NCBI GenBank assembly: GCA_001769855.1
Contig: MEPP01000030.1
Coordinates: forward strand, 1-64,000
DNA from: Bdellovibrionales bacterium GWA2_49_15
GTDB taxonomy: Bacteria; Bdellovibrionota; Bacteriovoracia; Bacteriovoracales; Bacteriovoracaceae
Reading direction: 5' to 3'
DNA: 64,000 bases
Below the pieces are notes generated by a model that searched no databases, was not told the DNA's origin, and was given only the letters and a program-made list of their open reading frames with translations. A program made the translations under genes and the position numbers. The first letter of the stretch is position 1; each line of letters opens with the position of its first letter. Below are positions 51,951 to 60,435 of this stretch, piece after piece.

Positions 51951-53570
51951 ATGAAGATTAATTGTTTGGCTTGGCAGTGCTGTCTGCTCATGATGAGTTC
52001 TTTCTCTCTTTCCGCTCTGGCCTATGTGAACGTTGATAACGTTGGTGACAAGGTCATCTACGACTTTGTGGCCGAAGGTGTGACGTTGCAAACCAAAAAT
52101 CTCGACGGGCAATTGTTCAAGGCCGCCAGCTTGGTTGGCCTGGATGGTTATACCGGAATCAACAACGAGATTGGTTCACCTGAGGTGCCCGTCATTCGCT
52201 TCAATGTGATGGCCGATGATGCCAGTGATATCAAAATCATTACCCGAAGTTTTTTCAATGAGGAAAAAATTCAAGTTTTAGGTGAGTTGAAACCAGTCGT
52301 GGCCCCGGTTGAAAAGATCGCGGGTGCTCGGTATGAGATTTTCAAGAATAATAATTTTAAGAGCATGAGCGCCTATCCCGCTGGCGATTTTGAGATCAGT
52401 GAATTAGGTCTGGTGCGCGGGCAGAAGGTGTTCCAGGTCACCCTTTATCCCGCACAGTTTATCAGTGCTACCAACCAACTGCGGATCTCACGCTCCTATC
52501 AAGTTGAGGTCACAAAATCGCGAGAAGCTGAAGCTGCCGGCGCTGATGGAATTGTCTTTGTTGTAGGAACAAAATTTAAAAACTCCCCAAGCCTCAAGGC
52601 CTATATGGCCAAGAAAGCTGCGACTGGCCTCACCGTTTCACAGATTGATGCCGCCGCCTTAAACCCAGATCAGATTCGCGCCAAAATCAAAGCGCTTTAC
52701 AGCGCCAACAAGAGCTTGAAGTATGTTGTCATCGTTGGGGATGCCGCCGATGTGCCTGCTCTTCAATCAACCACCATTTATGGAATCACAGATCACTACT
52801 ACGCCTCTATCGATACCAGTAATTATCAAAGTGACATCAAAACTCCCGACCTGTTTGTGGGACGTTTTTCTGCCGCCGATGAGCAGCAGCTCGCCACGAT
52901 TCTCTTAAAATACACTCGCTATATGGATGGGGATTTTTCCAGCCGTGGTTGGTTAAATCATACATCCTTTTTGGCCACCGATGATCGATGGGAGCTGGCA
53001 GAGGGAACTCATAATTACGTGGTTGACACCTATACCAAGACCCGCGGTTATACCGGCACCTTCCCTGAAGTCGAGCAGGCCGGCGGCGATAAGCTCTATG
53101 CGGTAACTTACAATGCCGGCAACTCAGAAGTTATGGAGGCGATTACGAAGGGCCGAAGCATTATCGATTACTCCGGTCATGGGGCGAACACTTTCTGGGA
53201 TGCTCCGCGAGTGGAACAATCCGATGTGCGTTCGCTGACACAATCGTCACTTCCTTTTGTTATCTCTAATGCCTGTATTACAGGCGATTTCCGGGTGACT
53301 GAATCTTTTGCAGAAACATGGCAACGTCAGGAATGGGGTGCCGTTATGTTCTGGGGTTCAATGGATTCAACCTATTGGGATGAAGATGACATTTTGGAGA
53401 AAAGAATGTTTGACGGAATTTTCACCGGCGGGAAAACAACCTTCGGTGCCATTACTCAATTTGCCTTGGAAGAGATGGCCAAGCACTATGGCGGTAGCGG
53501 CAGGTCTGATTATTACTTTGAGACCTATCATATGTTCGGCGACCCATCGATTGCTCTAAGAATTAAATAG
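51951..53570 (+). CDS. C25 (gingipain-type) cysteine protease
   Basis: A 539-residue exported protein with a signal peptide ending SALA. An N-terminal propeptide-like part (about 25-200) precedes the C25 fold. H410 in DYSGHGANTFW and C442 in VISNACITGDF are the catalytic dyad, and VVIVGDAADVPAL, PDLFVGRFSA and FGDPSIALRI are typical of the family. It ends right after the catalytic domain, without Ig or type IX secretion sorting domains, so Sec export to the periplasm or another route is implied. Gingipains digest host or prey proteins. A strong terminator follows. Confidence 0.93.
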   Translation: MKINCLAWQCCLLMMSSFSLSALAYVNVDNVGDKVIYDFVAEGVTLQTKNLDGQLFKAASLVGLDGYTGINNEIGSPEVPVIRFNVMADDASDIKIITRSFFNEEKIQVLGELKPVVAPVEKIAGARYEIFKNNNFKSMSAYPAGDFEISELGLVRGQKVFQVTLYPAQFISATNQLRISRSYQVEVTKSREAEAAGADGIVFVVGTKFKNSPSLKAYMAKKAATGLTVSQIDAAALNPDQIRAKIKALYSANKSLKYVVIVGDAADVPALQSTTIYGITDHYYASIDTSNYQSDIKTPDLFVGRFSAADEQQLATILLKYTRYMDGDFSSRGWLNHTSFLATDDRWELAEGTHNYVVDTYTKTRGYTGTFPEVEQAGGDKLYAVTYNAGNSEVMEAITKGRSIIDYSGHGANTFWDAPRVEQSDVRSLTQSSLPFVISNACITGDFRVTESFAETWQRQEWGAVMFWGSMDSTYWDEDDILEKRMFDGIFTGGKTTFGAITQFALEEMAKHYGGSGRSDYYFETYHMFGDPSIALRIK

Positions 53571-53579
53571 TCCTTTAAG

Positions 53580-53603
53580 GTGGTGCCAGGCCCCTGGCAC
53601 CAC
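53580..53603 (+). terminator. Intrinsic terminator after the C25 protease gene
   Basis: GTGGTGCCAGG at 53580-53590 and CCTGGCACCAC at 53593-53603 form an 11-bp perfect GC-rich stem with a 2-base spacer (the top pairs open to make a loop), followed by TTCTTCTCTT. It ends the 51951 gene 10 bases after the stop. Confidence 0.75.
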
Positions 53604-53647
53604 TTCTTCTCTTGACTTTCCGCGTCTAACACTCTACTTCTCACGCC

Positions 53648-55771
53648 ATGAAAAATCTTAAAAAAATCCTCGTGTCTTTGGTGGCCTTCTTTAGTCTTTA
53701 TGCCGGTGCGGAAGTGCCTGAGCTTCGGGTCTTTGTCGTTGATGTGGCGACTCCTGGAGTGGCCAACGAATTTGAGGACCTCAAGCTGGCCATTCATGAT
53801 CTCTGTCCGCGTTTGGTCGCCGAGCAGCTTGGAGTGATTGAAATTCGCCGTACCAGGCCCATGATCATCGCAGGTGAGCTCGCGCTGCCCTGTCGAATTA
53901 AAATTGAGCGTGCCGCAGGAGCAAGAGTTGAGCTTCGCTCGGAGAGTGCACTGGCAATTTCGGCGCCTGCTGGGATTGCCTTGACTGGAATAATTCTCTC
54001 GGCCCCTTCAGTGAATTTAAACTCCGGCGGGGCCGTTGAGTTGGACGGTAACATCATCACAGCTTCCATGATGGTCCATCTGAGTGGTCACGGTGGTGCA
54101 CAGATTTTAAACAATCAGCTTTCAAAATTTGAACTTAATATTGCAGAGATGAGTGCCAGCACTTACAAAGTGACCGGCAACCGCGCCAGCACCACCAAGA
54201 GTACGGTCGTCGGTTCAGAACTTAAGTTGAGCGGTGTTACACCCCAGGCCTCTATGGATGTCAGTGACAACCAGGGCTTTGGATTACTGGATATCAATAA
54301 CCAACTTCACGGCAGCATGGACCTCAAGATGGGCGCGAATGTGGTTTCGCGCATGGGGGTTAAGCTGTGTGGAAATGAGGTCGCCACGGTGAATACGCGC
54401 GCCAATACGTCGGATGGCCTGAAGCTGAGCTTCGGTCTGCCCAGCCTAACCTGGAACGATCTCGATGCTCGCCATCCTCGCATGGCCTTTGAGCTGGTTC
54501 GCTGCGCTGGCTTCACGGCCCCTGAGATCAAGGTGGTTGCCGCAATTGAAAATGTCGTCGCCAATCAGGGGTTGAGTTTTGATTCTCCCGCAGGTCTGCC
54601 TTTTAAGATGAAGCTTGGGATGAAAGAAGTAAAAACGGGAACCTTGGCCTTTAATCTTCGCCACAAGGGCGATGCTCCTTGCCTGGATCTGACCGCCGAG
54701 CAGGCTGTTGTGAGCGGCGACTTTCGCTATAGCGTGAGATGTTCGGCCAAAACTAACATCAAGCAGGCCGAGGTGGGCGGAGCGGTCGAGGTGGATGTAG
54801 ACGGAAATGTCCAGGAAATCGCGCTGACCGAATTTCACGGCAAGGCCGGTGTCTATCTCGACGCCACAGGTGTGAAGGCGCAAGTAGATTTTACCGGCAA
54901 GGACGTCAGGGCCCAGGGAGATATCTCGCTGAGACATCTCCTCGGGATTCCAGTGAGAATCGGTATTGATGGTGCCGTCGCCGTGTCCTCAGGCCAGCAG
55001 CAGGCCGGACTCATCATTTCTGCAGAAAGTTTCAAGAATAAATCTTTGCGAAAAAACCAAAGCGAGGACAGTGTTGTTGTGATCAAGAATGTTCAGCTTC
55101 ACGGGGAGACTGCTCTCCTGAATGTTCAAAATCTAAAAGGCACAGTAAAGCTGGAAAATATTCAGCTCAAATCCCGCGGCAGTTCGATGATGCAGCCGGG
55201 TGGTATCTGGATTAACGATATTGACGGACCTGTTGATCTGGACAATGTCATTTCAATCGCCAGTTGTGTGATGAGCTGTCGCCCGCTCATTTTAAACCGC
55301 GTAGGGAAAGTGATTTTCGAGGGAGGTCATCTGGAAAACACCTATGGTTCCGTCATGGATTCCGACGCGACTGATATGGAGTTGCGAAATGTGCAGATGG
55401 TTGGTGCCCATGGCGGCCAACAATTTCCCGCCTTATGGCTGATGGCCGGAGCTGAGCCGCGTCGAATTTTGATCGAGGGTGGAAGTGTCGATGGAGATAT
55501 GATCACGGCCGGGCCGGTTGTGGTTAATATGCACGGAGTTTCCTTTGCTCCAGGAGCACACATTCAAGACGGCGGAAATTCATCGACGGGTTTCAATCCT
55601 GGCTCTTTTGTCAGTGATCCCATTCGTTCCAATAGCGGACTGTCAGAAGAGCAGCTTGGCAGTGTTTCGGATTGGGATGGCAATGAATGTCGCGATTATC
55701 CCGGTGATCGGAACATCAAAAATGAGGATGGCCTCTGTGCTGAGGATGGATTTTCGCCTCCGCGCTGGTAA
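53648..55771 (+). CDS. Exported protein with parallel beta-helix-like repeats
   Basis: A 707-residue protein with a signal peptide (MKNLKKILVSLVAFFSLYA). Most of the chain consists of short alternating beta segments with Asn/Gly turns, such as GGAVELDGNIITASMMVHLS and NLKGTVKLENIQLKSRG, the look of a right-handed parallel beta-helix. The start contains a lyase-like DLCPRLVAEQLGVIEIRRTR segment. The C-terminus (DWDGNECRDYPGDRN) is Cys- and Asp-containing. I cannot name a function; carbohydrate binding or adhesion fits the fold. It may start from TTGACT at 53612-53617. Confidence 0.75.
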   Translation: MKNLKKILVSLVAFFSLYAGAEVPELRVFVVDVATPGVANEFEDLKLAIHDLCPRLVAEQLGVIEIRRTRPMIIAGELALPCRIKIERAAGARVELRSESALAISAPAGIALTGIILSAPSVNLNSGGAVELDGNIITASMMVHLSGHGGAQILNNQLSKFELNIAEMSASTYKVTGNRASTTKSTVVGSELKLSGVTPQASMDVSDNQGFGLLDINNQLHGSMDLKMGANVVSRMGVKLCGNEVATVNTRANTSDGLKLSFGLPSLTWNDLDARHPRMAFELVRCAGFTAPEIKVVAAIENVVANQGLSFDSPAGLPFKMKLGMKEVKTGTLAFNLRHKGDAPCLDLTAEQAVVSGDFRYSVRCSAKTNIKQAEVGGAVEVDVDGNVQEIALTEFHGKAGVYLDATGVKAQVDFTGKDVRAQGDISLRHLLGIPVRIGIDGAVAVSSGQQQAGLIISAESFKNKSLRKNQSEDSVVVIKNVQLHGETALLNVQNLKGTVKLENIQLKSRGSSMMQPGGIWINDIDGPVDLDNVISIASCVMSCRPLILNRVGKVIFEGGHLENTYGSVMDSDATDMELRNVQMVGAHGGQQFPALWLMAGAEPRRILIEGGSVDGDMITAGPVVVNMHGVSFAPGAHIQDGGNSSTGFNPGSFVSDPIRSNSGLSEEQLGSVSDWDGNECRDYPGDRNIKNEDGLCAEDGFSPPRW

Positions 55772-55826
55772 AAGAAGATTAAAACCTCCAGACTTGAGTG
55801 AGATAAAAACTGTTGCAGGAACGGCG

Positions 55827-55856
55827 TGGACCTATTTCGCCCGAGTAGGCTATAAT
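55827..55856 (+). promoter_or_regulatory. Sigma-70-type promoter of the nitroreductase gene
   Basis: TATAAT at 55851-55856 is a perfect -10 element; TGGACC at 55827-55832, 18 bases upstream, is a weak -35. The ATG at 55890 follows with CCGGAGGGG just before it. Confidence 0.6.
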
Positions 55857-55889
55857 CCCTTCCGACCGCAATAAGATCCGGAGGGGAAA

Positions 55890-56546
55890 ATGCATAATCT
55901 GACCAATGAGCAACTGCTCGAATGCCTGGAATGGCGATATGCCACTAAAAAATTTGATGCCACCAAAAAAATCGACGGGAAAACCTGGCAGACTCTGGAA
56001 AAAGTTCTGGTACTGACACCTTCCTCCTTTGGTCTTCAGCCCTGGAAATTTATTGTGATTCAAAATCAGGCCATGAAGGAAAAATTGCGTGAGGTTTCCT
56101 GGGGACAGGCCCAGGTGTCCGACTGCTCTCACCATCTGGTCATTGCCGTTAAGGAAAAAACCGATGCTGATTTTATTTCCCATTATGTCGAGCGCGTCGC
56201 CCAGGTGAGGGCGGTGGATCTCGCCAGTCTTGAAGGCTATAAAAAAGTTATGATTGGTGCTTTAGTGGAAAATCCCAAAAGATCTGAAAATTTTAACTGG
56301 GCCACGGAGCAAGGTTATATCGCCCTGGGAAATTTTATGACGGCCGCCGCTGTTTTAGGCGTTGATACCTGCCCATTGGGCGGCATTATCGCCGAAAAGT
56401 ACGATGAGCTTTTAGGCCTCAAAGGCACCGGTTGGAAAACGATTGTCGCCTGCGCCGCGGGATTTCGAGCGGCCGATGATAAATATGCCCAGGCAAAAAA
56501 AGTTCGCTTTTCGGGTGAAGAGCTCATCGTGCATCACGATGCTTAA
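55890..56546 (+). CDS. NAD(P)H-dependent nitroreductase family oxidoreductase
   Basis: This 218-residue protein matches the FMN-binding nitroreductase family: ECLEWRYATKKFDATKKI near the N-terminus with the RYATKKF phosphate site, TPSSFGLQPWKFIVIQN, ATEQGYIALGNFMTAAAVLG and the cofactor loop CPLGGII. It should be a cytosolic dimer that reduces nitro or quinone compounds with NAD(P)H. Its 3' end overlaps the convergent zincin gene by 4 bases. Confidence 0.93.
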   Translation: MHNLTNEQLLECLEWRYATKKFDATKKIDGKTWQTLEKVLVLTPSSFGLQPWKFIVIQNQAMKEKLREVSWGQAQVSDCSHHLVIAVKEKTDADFISHYVERVAQVRAVDLASLEGYKKVMIGALVENPKRSENFNWATEQGYIALGNFMTAAAVLGVDTCPLGGIIAEKYDELLGLKGTGWKTIVACAAGFRAADDKYAQAKKVRFSGEELIVHHDA

Positions 56547-57835
56547 AATTGGGTGAGAAGATCGGCCATGGCGGGCGAAGTGATCCGGATAAAATCACGG
56601 CAAATGGCACTTCTTCTAAGGGCCTCATCAGTGCGACATTCCTCAATTGGTTTGGCCACCGTGGTGGTGGATTTTCCTTTTAACGCGAGATCGGGATAAT
56701 CACTTAAGCTGCCAATGCCTTCGTCCATGAATTTGAGTTTTTTTCCGACGTGTCGAACATAGAGAGAGTACATCTGGGCCTCATCCGCGGTTAGACCTGC
56801 TTCGAGAAGTTTGGCGGTGGTAAAATTTTCACCTTGTCGCGCCAGAGCGGTGTTGAAAGGCCCCCAGGGTTCCTCATCCATTCCCCCCTCGTCAATAAAT
56901 CCATAAGTGCGCGTCCAGCTCGCGGCCGTCGCGGCCGTCGGAAGAATGAGTCCTGGTTTCCCGGCGGTCCGTAGTTTGGTCGCAATTGCGGTTAGATCGG
57001 GGCAGGTCAGCATTTCACAGGTGAACACTTGCGGAAAGACTTCCGTGCGAGTTTTTGTAATAAGCTGTCGTTCTTTGGCAAGGTAGCGATCAAAGTGTCC
57101 GCACACGTAGTTGACCGAGGTGGAGGTATGGCGCACTCGATTGGGACGGCCATAGTGCTGGAGCGGACGGGAGCAGGCCGCCTTAGTCGGATCGCTCGCC
57201 CGCATCATGGTCAACATCATATTGGGATCAAAGCAAACAGTCTGCCAGAAATAGACCTCGTCATTGAGCATATCATCGTTGCCGATGCTGACGTGATTGT
57301 GGTGACTCACGTGCTGGTTATCCACACCGGCCTGATGAAGCATCTCGTGAAATAAAGTTGAAGGATTTAAGAGGGCATCGACACTCATAAAGTTGATTCG
57401 CGTTCCACCTGTAAAGCAGGCATCAGCGCCCTCACCGCACTCAGCGCCAAAGTTGCAGGTCAGAAGGGGCCCATCGGAGAAGGCCCCGTTAAATAGGGCG
57501 CGTGTATAAGGGGAAAAACGATTGCCACAGCGCTTGGTGACCACGGCCATTCGTCCGATGGTCTCCTCAAGTTTGGCCACCGTGACCCCAGGTTTATTGA
57601 GGCAATTTTGATGAATAATCATTCCATGGCGTGAGCGATAATTTCCATTGGCAAAGCGCTCACCGGTTTTTCTTGGTGCGGGAGGAAGAACTTCCGGTGC
57701 CACGGCGGTGACCGAATCCCGCGCGAAGGCCAGTAGTTTTGCCGCCATTTCCAGCGAGGTGGGACAATCGGCATTGCCCATCAACACCGCTGTCAACGCC
57801 ACCACGACAATGCGAGTATAGAGAAGTTGCACCAT
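56543..57835 (-). CDS. Exported zinc-peptidase-like protein (HExxH)
   Basis: A 430-residue protein with an N-terminal hydrophobic signal segment (VVVALTAVLMGNADC). HEMLHQAGVDN at 163-173 gives zinc ligands H163 and H167 and catalytic E164, in the metzincin-like spacing with N173 where a third His or Asp is usual; H175 could substitute. A downstream Met appears in NDDMLNDE. Many Cys suggest disulfides and extracytoplasmic location. The family cannot be named with confidence. It may have lost activity or use H175. Confidence 0.75.
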   Translation of the reverse strand: MVQLLYTRIVVVALTAVLMGNADCPTSLEMAAKLLAFARDSVTAVAPEVLPPAPRKTGERFANGNYRSRHGMIIHQNCLNKPGVTVAKLEETIGRMAVVTKRCGNRFSPYTRALFNGAFSDGPLLTCNFGAECGEGADACFTGGTRINFMSVDALLNPSTLFHEMLHQAGVDNQHVSHHNHVSIGNDDMLNDEVYFWQTVCFDPNMMLTMMRASDPTKAACSRPLQHYGRPNRVRHTSTSVNYVCGHFDRYLAKERQLITKTRTEVFPQVFTCEMLTCPDLTAIATKLRTAGKPGLILPTAATAASWTRTYGFIDEGGMDEEPWGPFNTALARQGENFTTAKLLEAGLTADEAQMYSLYVRHVGKKLKFMDEGIGSLSDYPDLALKGKSTTTVAKPIEECRTDEALRRSAICRDFIRITSPAMADLLTQF

Positions 57836-57993
57836 GTGATCTTATCGGCAAATTCAGGATGATGATAAAACAACAGGAAATCAATACTTTATCTGGTGAT
57901 AAAGATATGTGTTCAGGAATATTTTACAATGTGAATTGAGGTTCACGCTGCTTGGATTATGATGACCGACCATAGTAGGGGTGGGAGTTGAAC

Positions 57994-60258
57994 ATGAAGT
58001 CATTATTGAGCTGGGGCGTGTTTTCTATTTTGACAATCTTTCTGATGGGCAAGGGCCATGCTTTAGAAACTGATAGAAACTGCCTGTATTATTATTTCTG
58101 GCTGGAAGAGCACAACCTATCGGCCAATAATAAATTTACAATTGATCTCGGTGGGCTCAATTCCAGCGCGCGGAAAGAGGCCGAACTTGATCGAGGAGAT
58201 GCCATCGCCTCTATCCCGAGTAGCTGTCGCGAAGAATGGTCCAGTCAAGGCATCATCAATTTTGATGAGGAGCTGGAGTCCCCCGTCAATGTCGAAACCT
58301 ATTCTAAAGCGCCCATGGCCCGCACCGATCGAAGTTTGCTTCGATATGATTTGAACAATGAAAGCGTTCGAACTAATCAAGGTTCCACCGTTTCCTGGTT
58401 GGACAGAATTCAGAATGCCGATCGCATCCTGCCACTCGGACGATTTCCCAAGTTAGAGCTTTATCTGCGCGGATCCACCGCCAACTATCAGGCCATGTCG
58501 CTTACCTCCACGCGACCTGATGCCATTTTGCGCTCGTATCGGAAGATGATTCCGTCCATCTCCGGCTGTGGTGCCTTGACTGAAAACATGACTCCCGAGG
58601 CGATTCAGAATCTCAATGACTGTCGCCTTAAGAAAGGAAAAGAAAGCTATGAAAAATTTAAAAAAATATTTGACGCCGCCAATGACCAATTCCTAGGCCT
58701 GATGGCCAATGCCACGGGCGAGGAACTCAACTCGCGGGATCTGGTTTTGATGAGGCATTATCACAATATGCTCAATGGTGGGTCTGAACAGTCTGTGTTG
58801 ACCTATCTCAATAATGTCAAAGCACAGCTCACCACCGATGAGAAGTTAACATTGGTTCAGATGTGGGGCGGTCAGTTTGTCGATAACTATGAGGATGCGC
58901 GCAACGATGCCGGCGGACAGGCGCGCGGCGTTCGCACCATGGATGATCTGCTGGGCGCAGCCCGCAATAATAATTATGCTCGCTACTTTGGCGACGACTG
59001 GACTCGAGGGAGTACGGGCAGTCCCGAGGCCATGTCGGCAGCGCAGTTTTCCGGAGTTTGTCGCGACATTGCTTCGGCCCAAGGCCAGATGCTCCGGGCC
59101 CTGGGTTTTAATAATACCTACGTGATGTCGTATGCCAAATTAAAAGGGTCTTACCACGTGACTACGCTCGCCCAGGACCCGGACCATCCACAGGTTATTT
59201 ACGGACTCGATTACAATGGTCGCCGCGATCGAACAGGAGGAAGTGCCGATGCTCTTCTTCAAGATGATCGGGATGCGTCCATGAATTACCGCATTTTTAT
59301 TCCCGGCGGTCGAATGGTGGATAACGTCCAAAGCGAGCTGGGAAAAATGTTGGCCGAGGCCTCTGGCTTCACACCCCTCGATCCGCTCGCTCGACCGGCG
59401 CCGCAGTTTACCCAGGCAAAAATGGAAGTGGTGAAAGGACTCACTCTTCGCGCCGGAACTGCCACCGATAATAATAATGCCAGCTACTATTACGGTGGTG
59501 CCTCGTACAAATGGAACTCCGGCCAGGTGTCGATTACCTTCGCGTCGCAAGAACGGAACGCCACGAGCTTTGGGATGGATGCAAATTCCACCAAAAATCT
59601 CGACATGATCTACGCCCAAATTGAGCAGCATTTTGATTCCAAATATCTCCAGGTGAGTGAGCATGTCCGTGCCAAAATTGAATCTATGGCGGGAATTATT
59701 TTTATGGGCGGTCGCGCGCGCGATGGCTCTCTGTCGGGTAAGCTGTCTTTTCAAGGTGACTTGTACGCCCAGTTTGGGATTCGCGTGGATCAGTCCTCGG
59801 CTTCGGGAAGATATAATGGCATTTATCGCGCGGGAGTTCAGGTCTCGCCCGGCATCATGGATGTTCGCAATAATTACACCGTTCAGACACCGGTGCCGGT
59901 GGTGAATCATTTCTTTCTGACAGCTGAAGGACGCTATCGTCTGTCGCAATCGGCGGCGGGACGCGCGTATCTTGTGGCCGCGACGATGGTGCTGGTGGAT
60001 GAGCTGGGAATGCGCGGTCGCGTGCAAGGCGGAATTCAAACCGGACGAGTGAAGATTCTCGCCAACATGGAAGGACGCCTGACCAACTCAACCATGAACA
60101 TTCAAGACGGTGGCGAAAGGCGCGCCGGAATTATTGCCGAGTGGAAGCCTGCCGATTTTATCGTGCTTGCGCTGGACGCCAGTATGGCGGTGGGTGAGGA
60201 TGCCCGGTATTCGAGAAACCCGGTGCAGATTATGGCCTCGGTGCGGGTGGTTTTTTAG
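57994..60258 (+). CDS. Transglutaminase-like domain fused to an outer-membrane beta-barrel
   Basis: The ATG at 57994, after GGGAG, starts a signal peptide (MKSLLSWGVFSILTIFLMGK), giving 754 residues. Residues about 350-410 show a transglutaminase/papain-like triad: C356 in GVCRDIASAQGQ, H388 in GSYHVTT and D406 in YGLDYN. The last 250 residues are amphipathic strands (RAGVQVSPGIMDVRNNY) ending VMASVRVVF with a terminal Phe, the outer-membrane barrel signature. This would place a papain-like domain on one side of an outer-membrane barrel, perhaps for peptide or crosslink chemistry on the cell surface. The fusion is unusual. Confidence 0.8.
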   Translation: MKSLLSWGVFSILTIFLMGKGHALETDRNCLYYYFWLEEHNLSANNKFTIDLGGLNSSARKEAELDRGDAIASIPSSCREEWSSQGIINFDEELESPVNVETYSKAPMARTDRSLLRYDLNNESVRTNQGSTVSWLDRIQNADRILPLGRFPKLELYLRGSTANYQAMSLTSTRPDAILRSYRKMIPSISGCGALTENMTPEAIQNLNDCRLKKGKESYEKFKKIFDAANDQFLGLMANATGEELNSRDLVLMRHYHNMLNGGSEQSVLTYLNNVKAQLTTDEKLTLVQMWGGQFVDNYEDARNDAGGQARGVRTMDDLLGAARNNNYARYFGDDWTRGSTGSPEAMSAAQFSGVCRDIASAQGQMLRALGFNNTYVMSYAKLKGSYHVTTLAQDPDHPQVIYGLDYNGRRDRTGGSADALLQDDRDASMNYRIFIPGGRMVDNVQSELGKMLAEASGFTPLDPLARPAPQFTQAKMEVVKGLTLRAGTATDNNNASYYYGGASYKWNSGQVSITFASQERNATSFGMDANSTKNLDMIYAQIEQHFDSKYLQVSEHVRAKIESMAGIIFMGGRARDGSLSGKLSFQGDLYAQFGIRVDQSSASGRYNGIYRAGVQVSPGIMDVRNNYTVQTPVPVVNHFFLTAEGRYRLSQSAAGRAYLVAATMVLVDELGMRGRVQGGIQTGRVKILANMEGRLTNSTMNIQDGGERRAGIIAEWKPADFIVLALDASMAVGEDARYSRNPVQIMASVRVVF

Positions 60259-60435
60259 GGGATATGCTCAATTCTCCAGAAACTAGCAAGAAATATTGGC
60301 ACAAAACAAAAATATTCTTCTCAGGCACTTCGAAAAATTGCTGACTTGCGATTTTGCTCAAACGTTTTTTCAATAGCTTCTAGAATTACTCAAGCTGACT
60401 TTAAATTTAGACACGCATAACCGACAAGATTCTAT

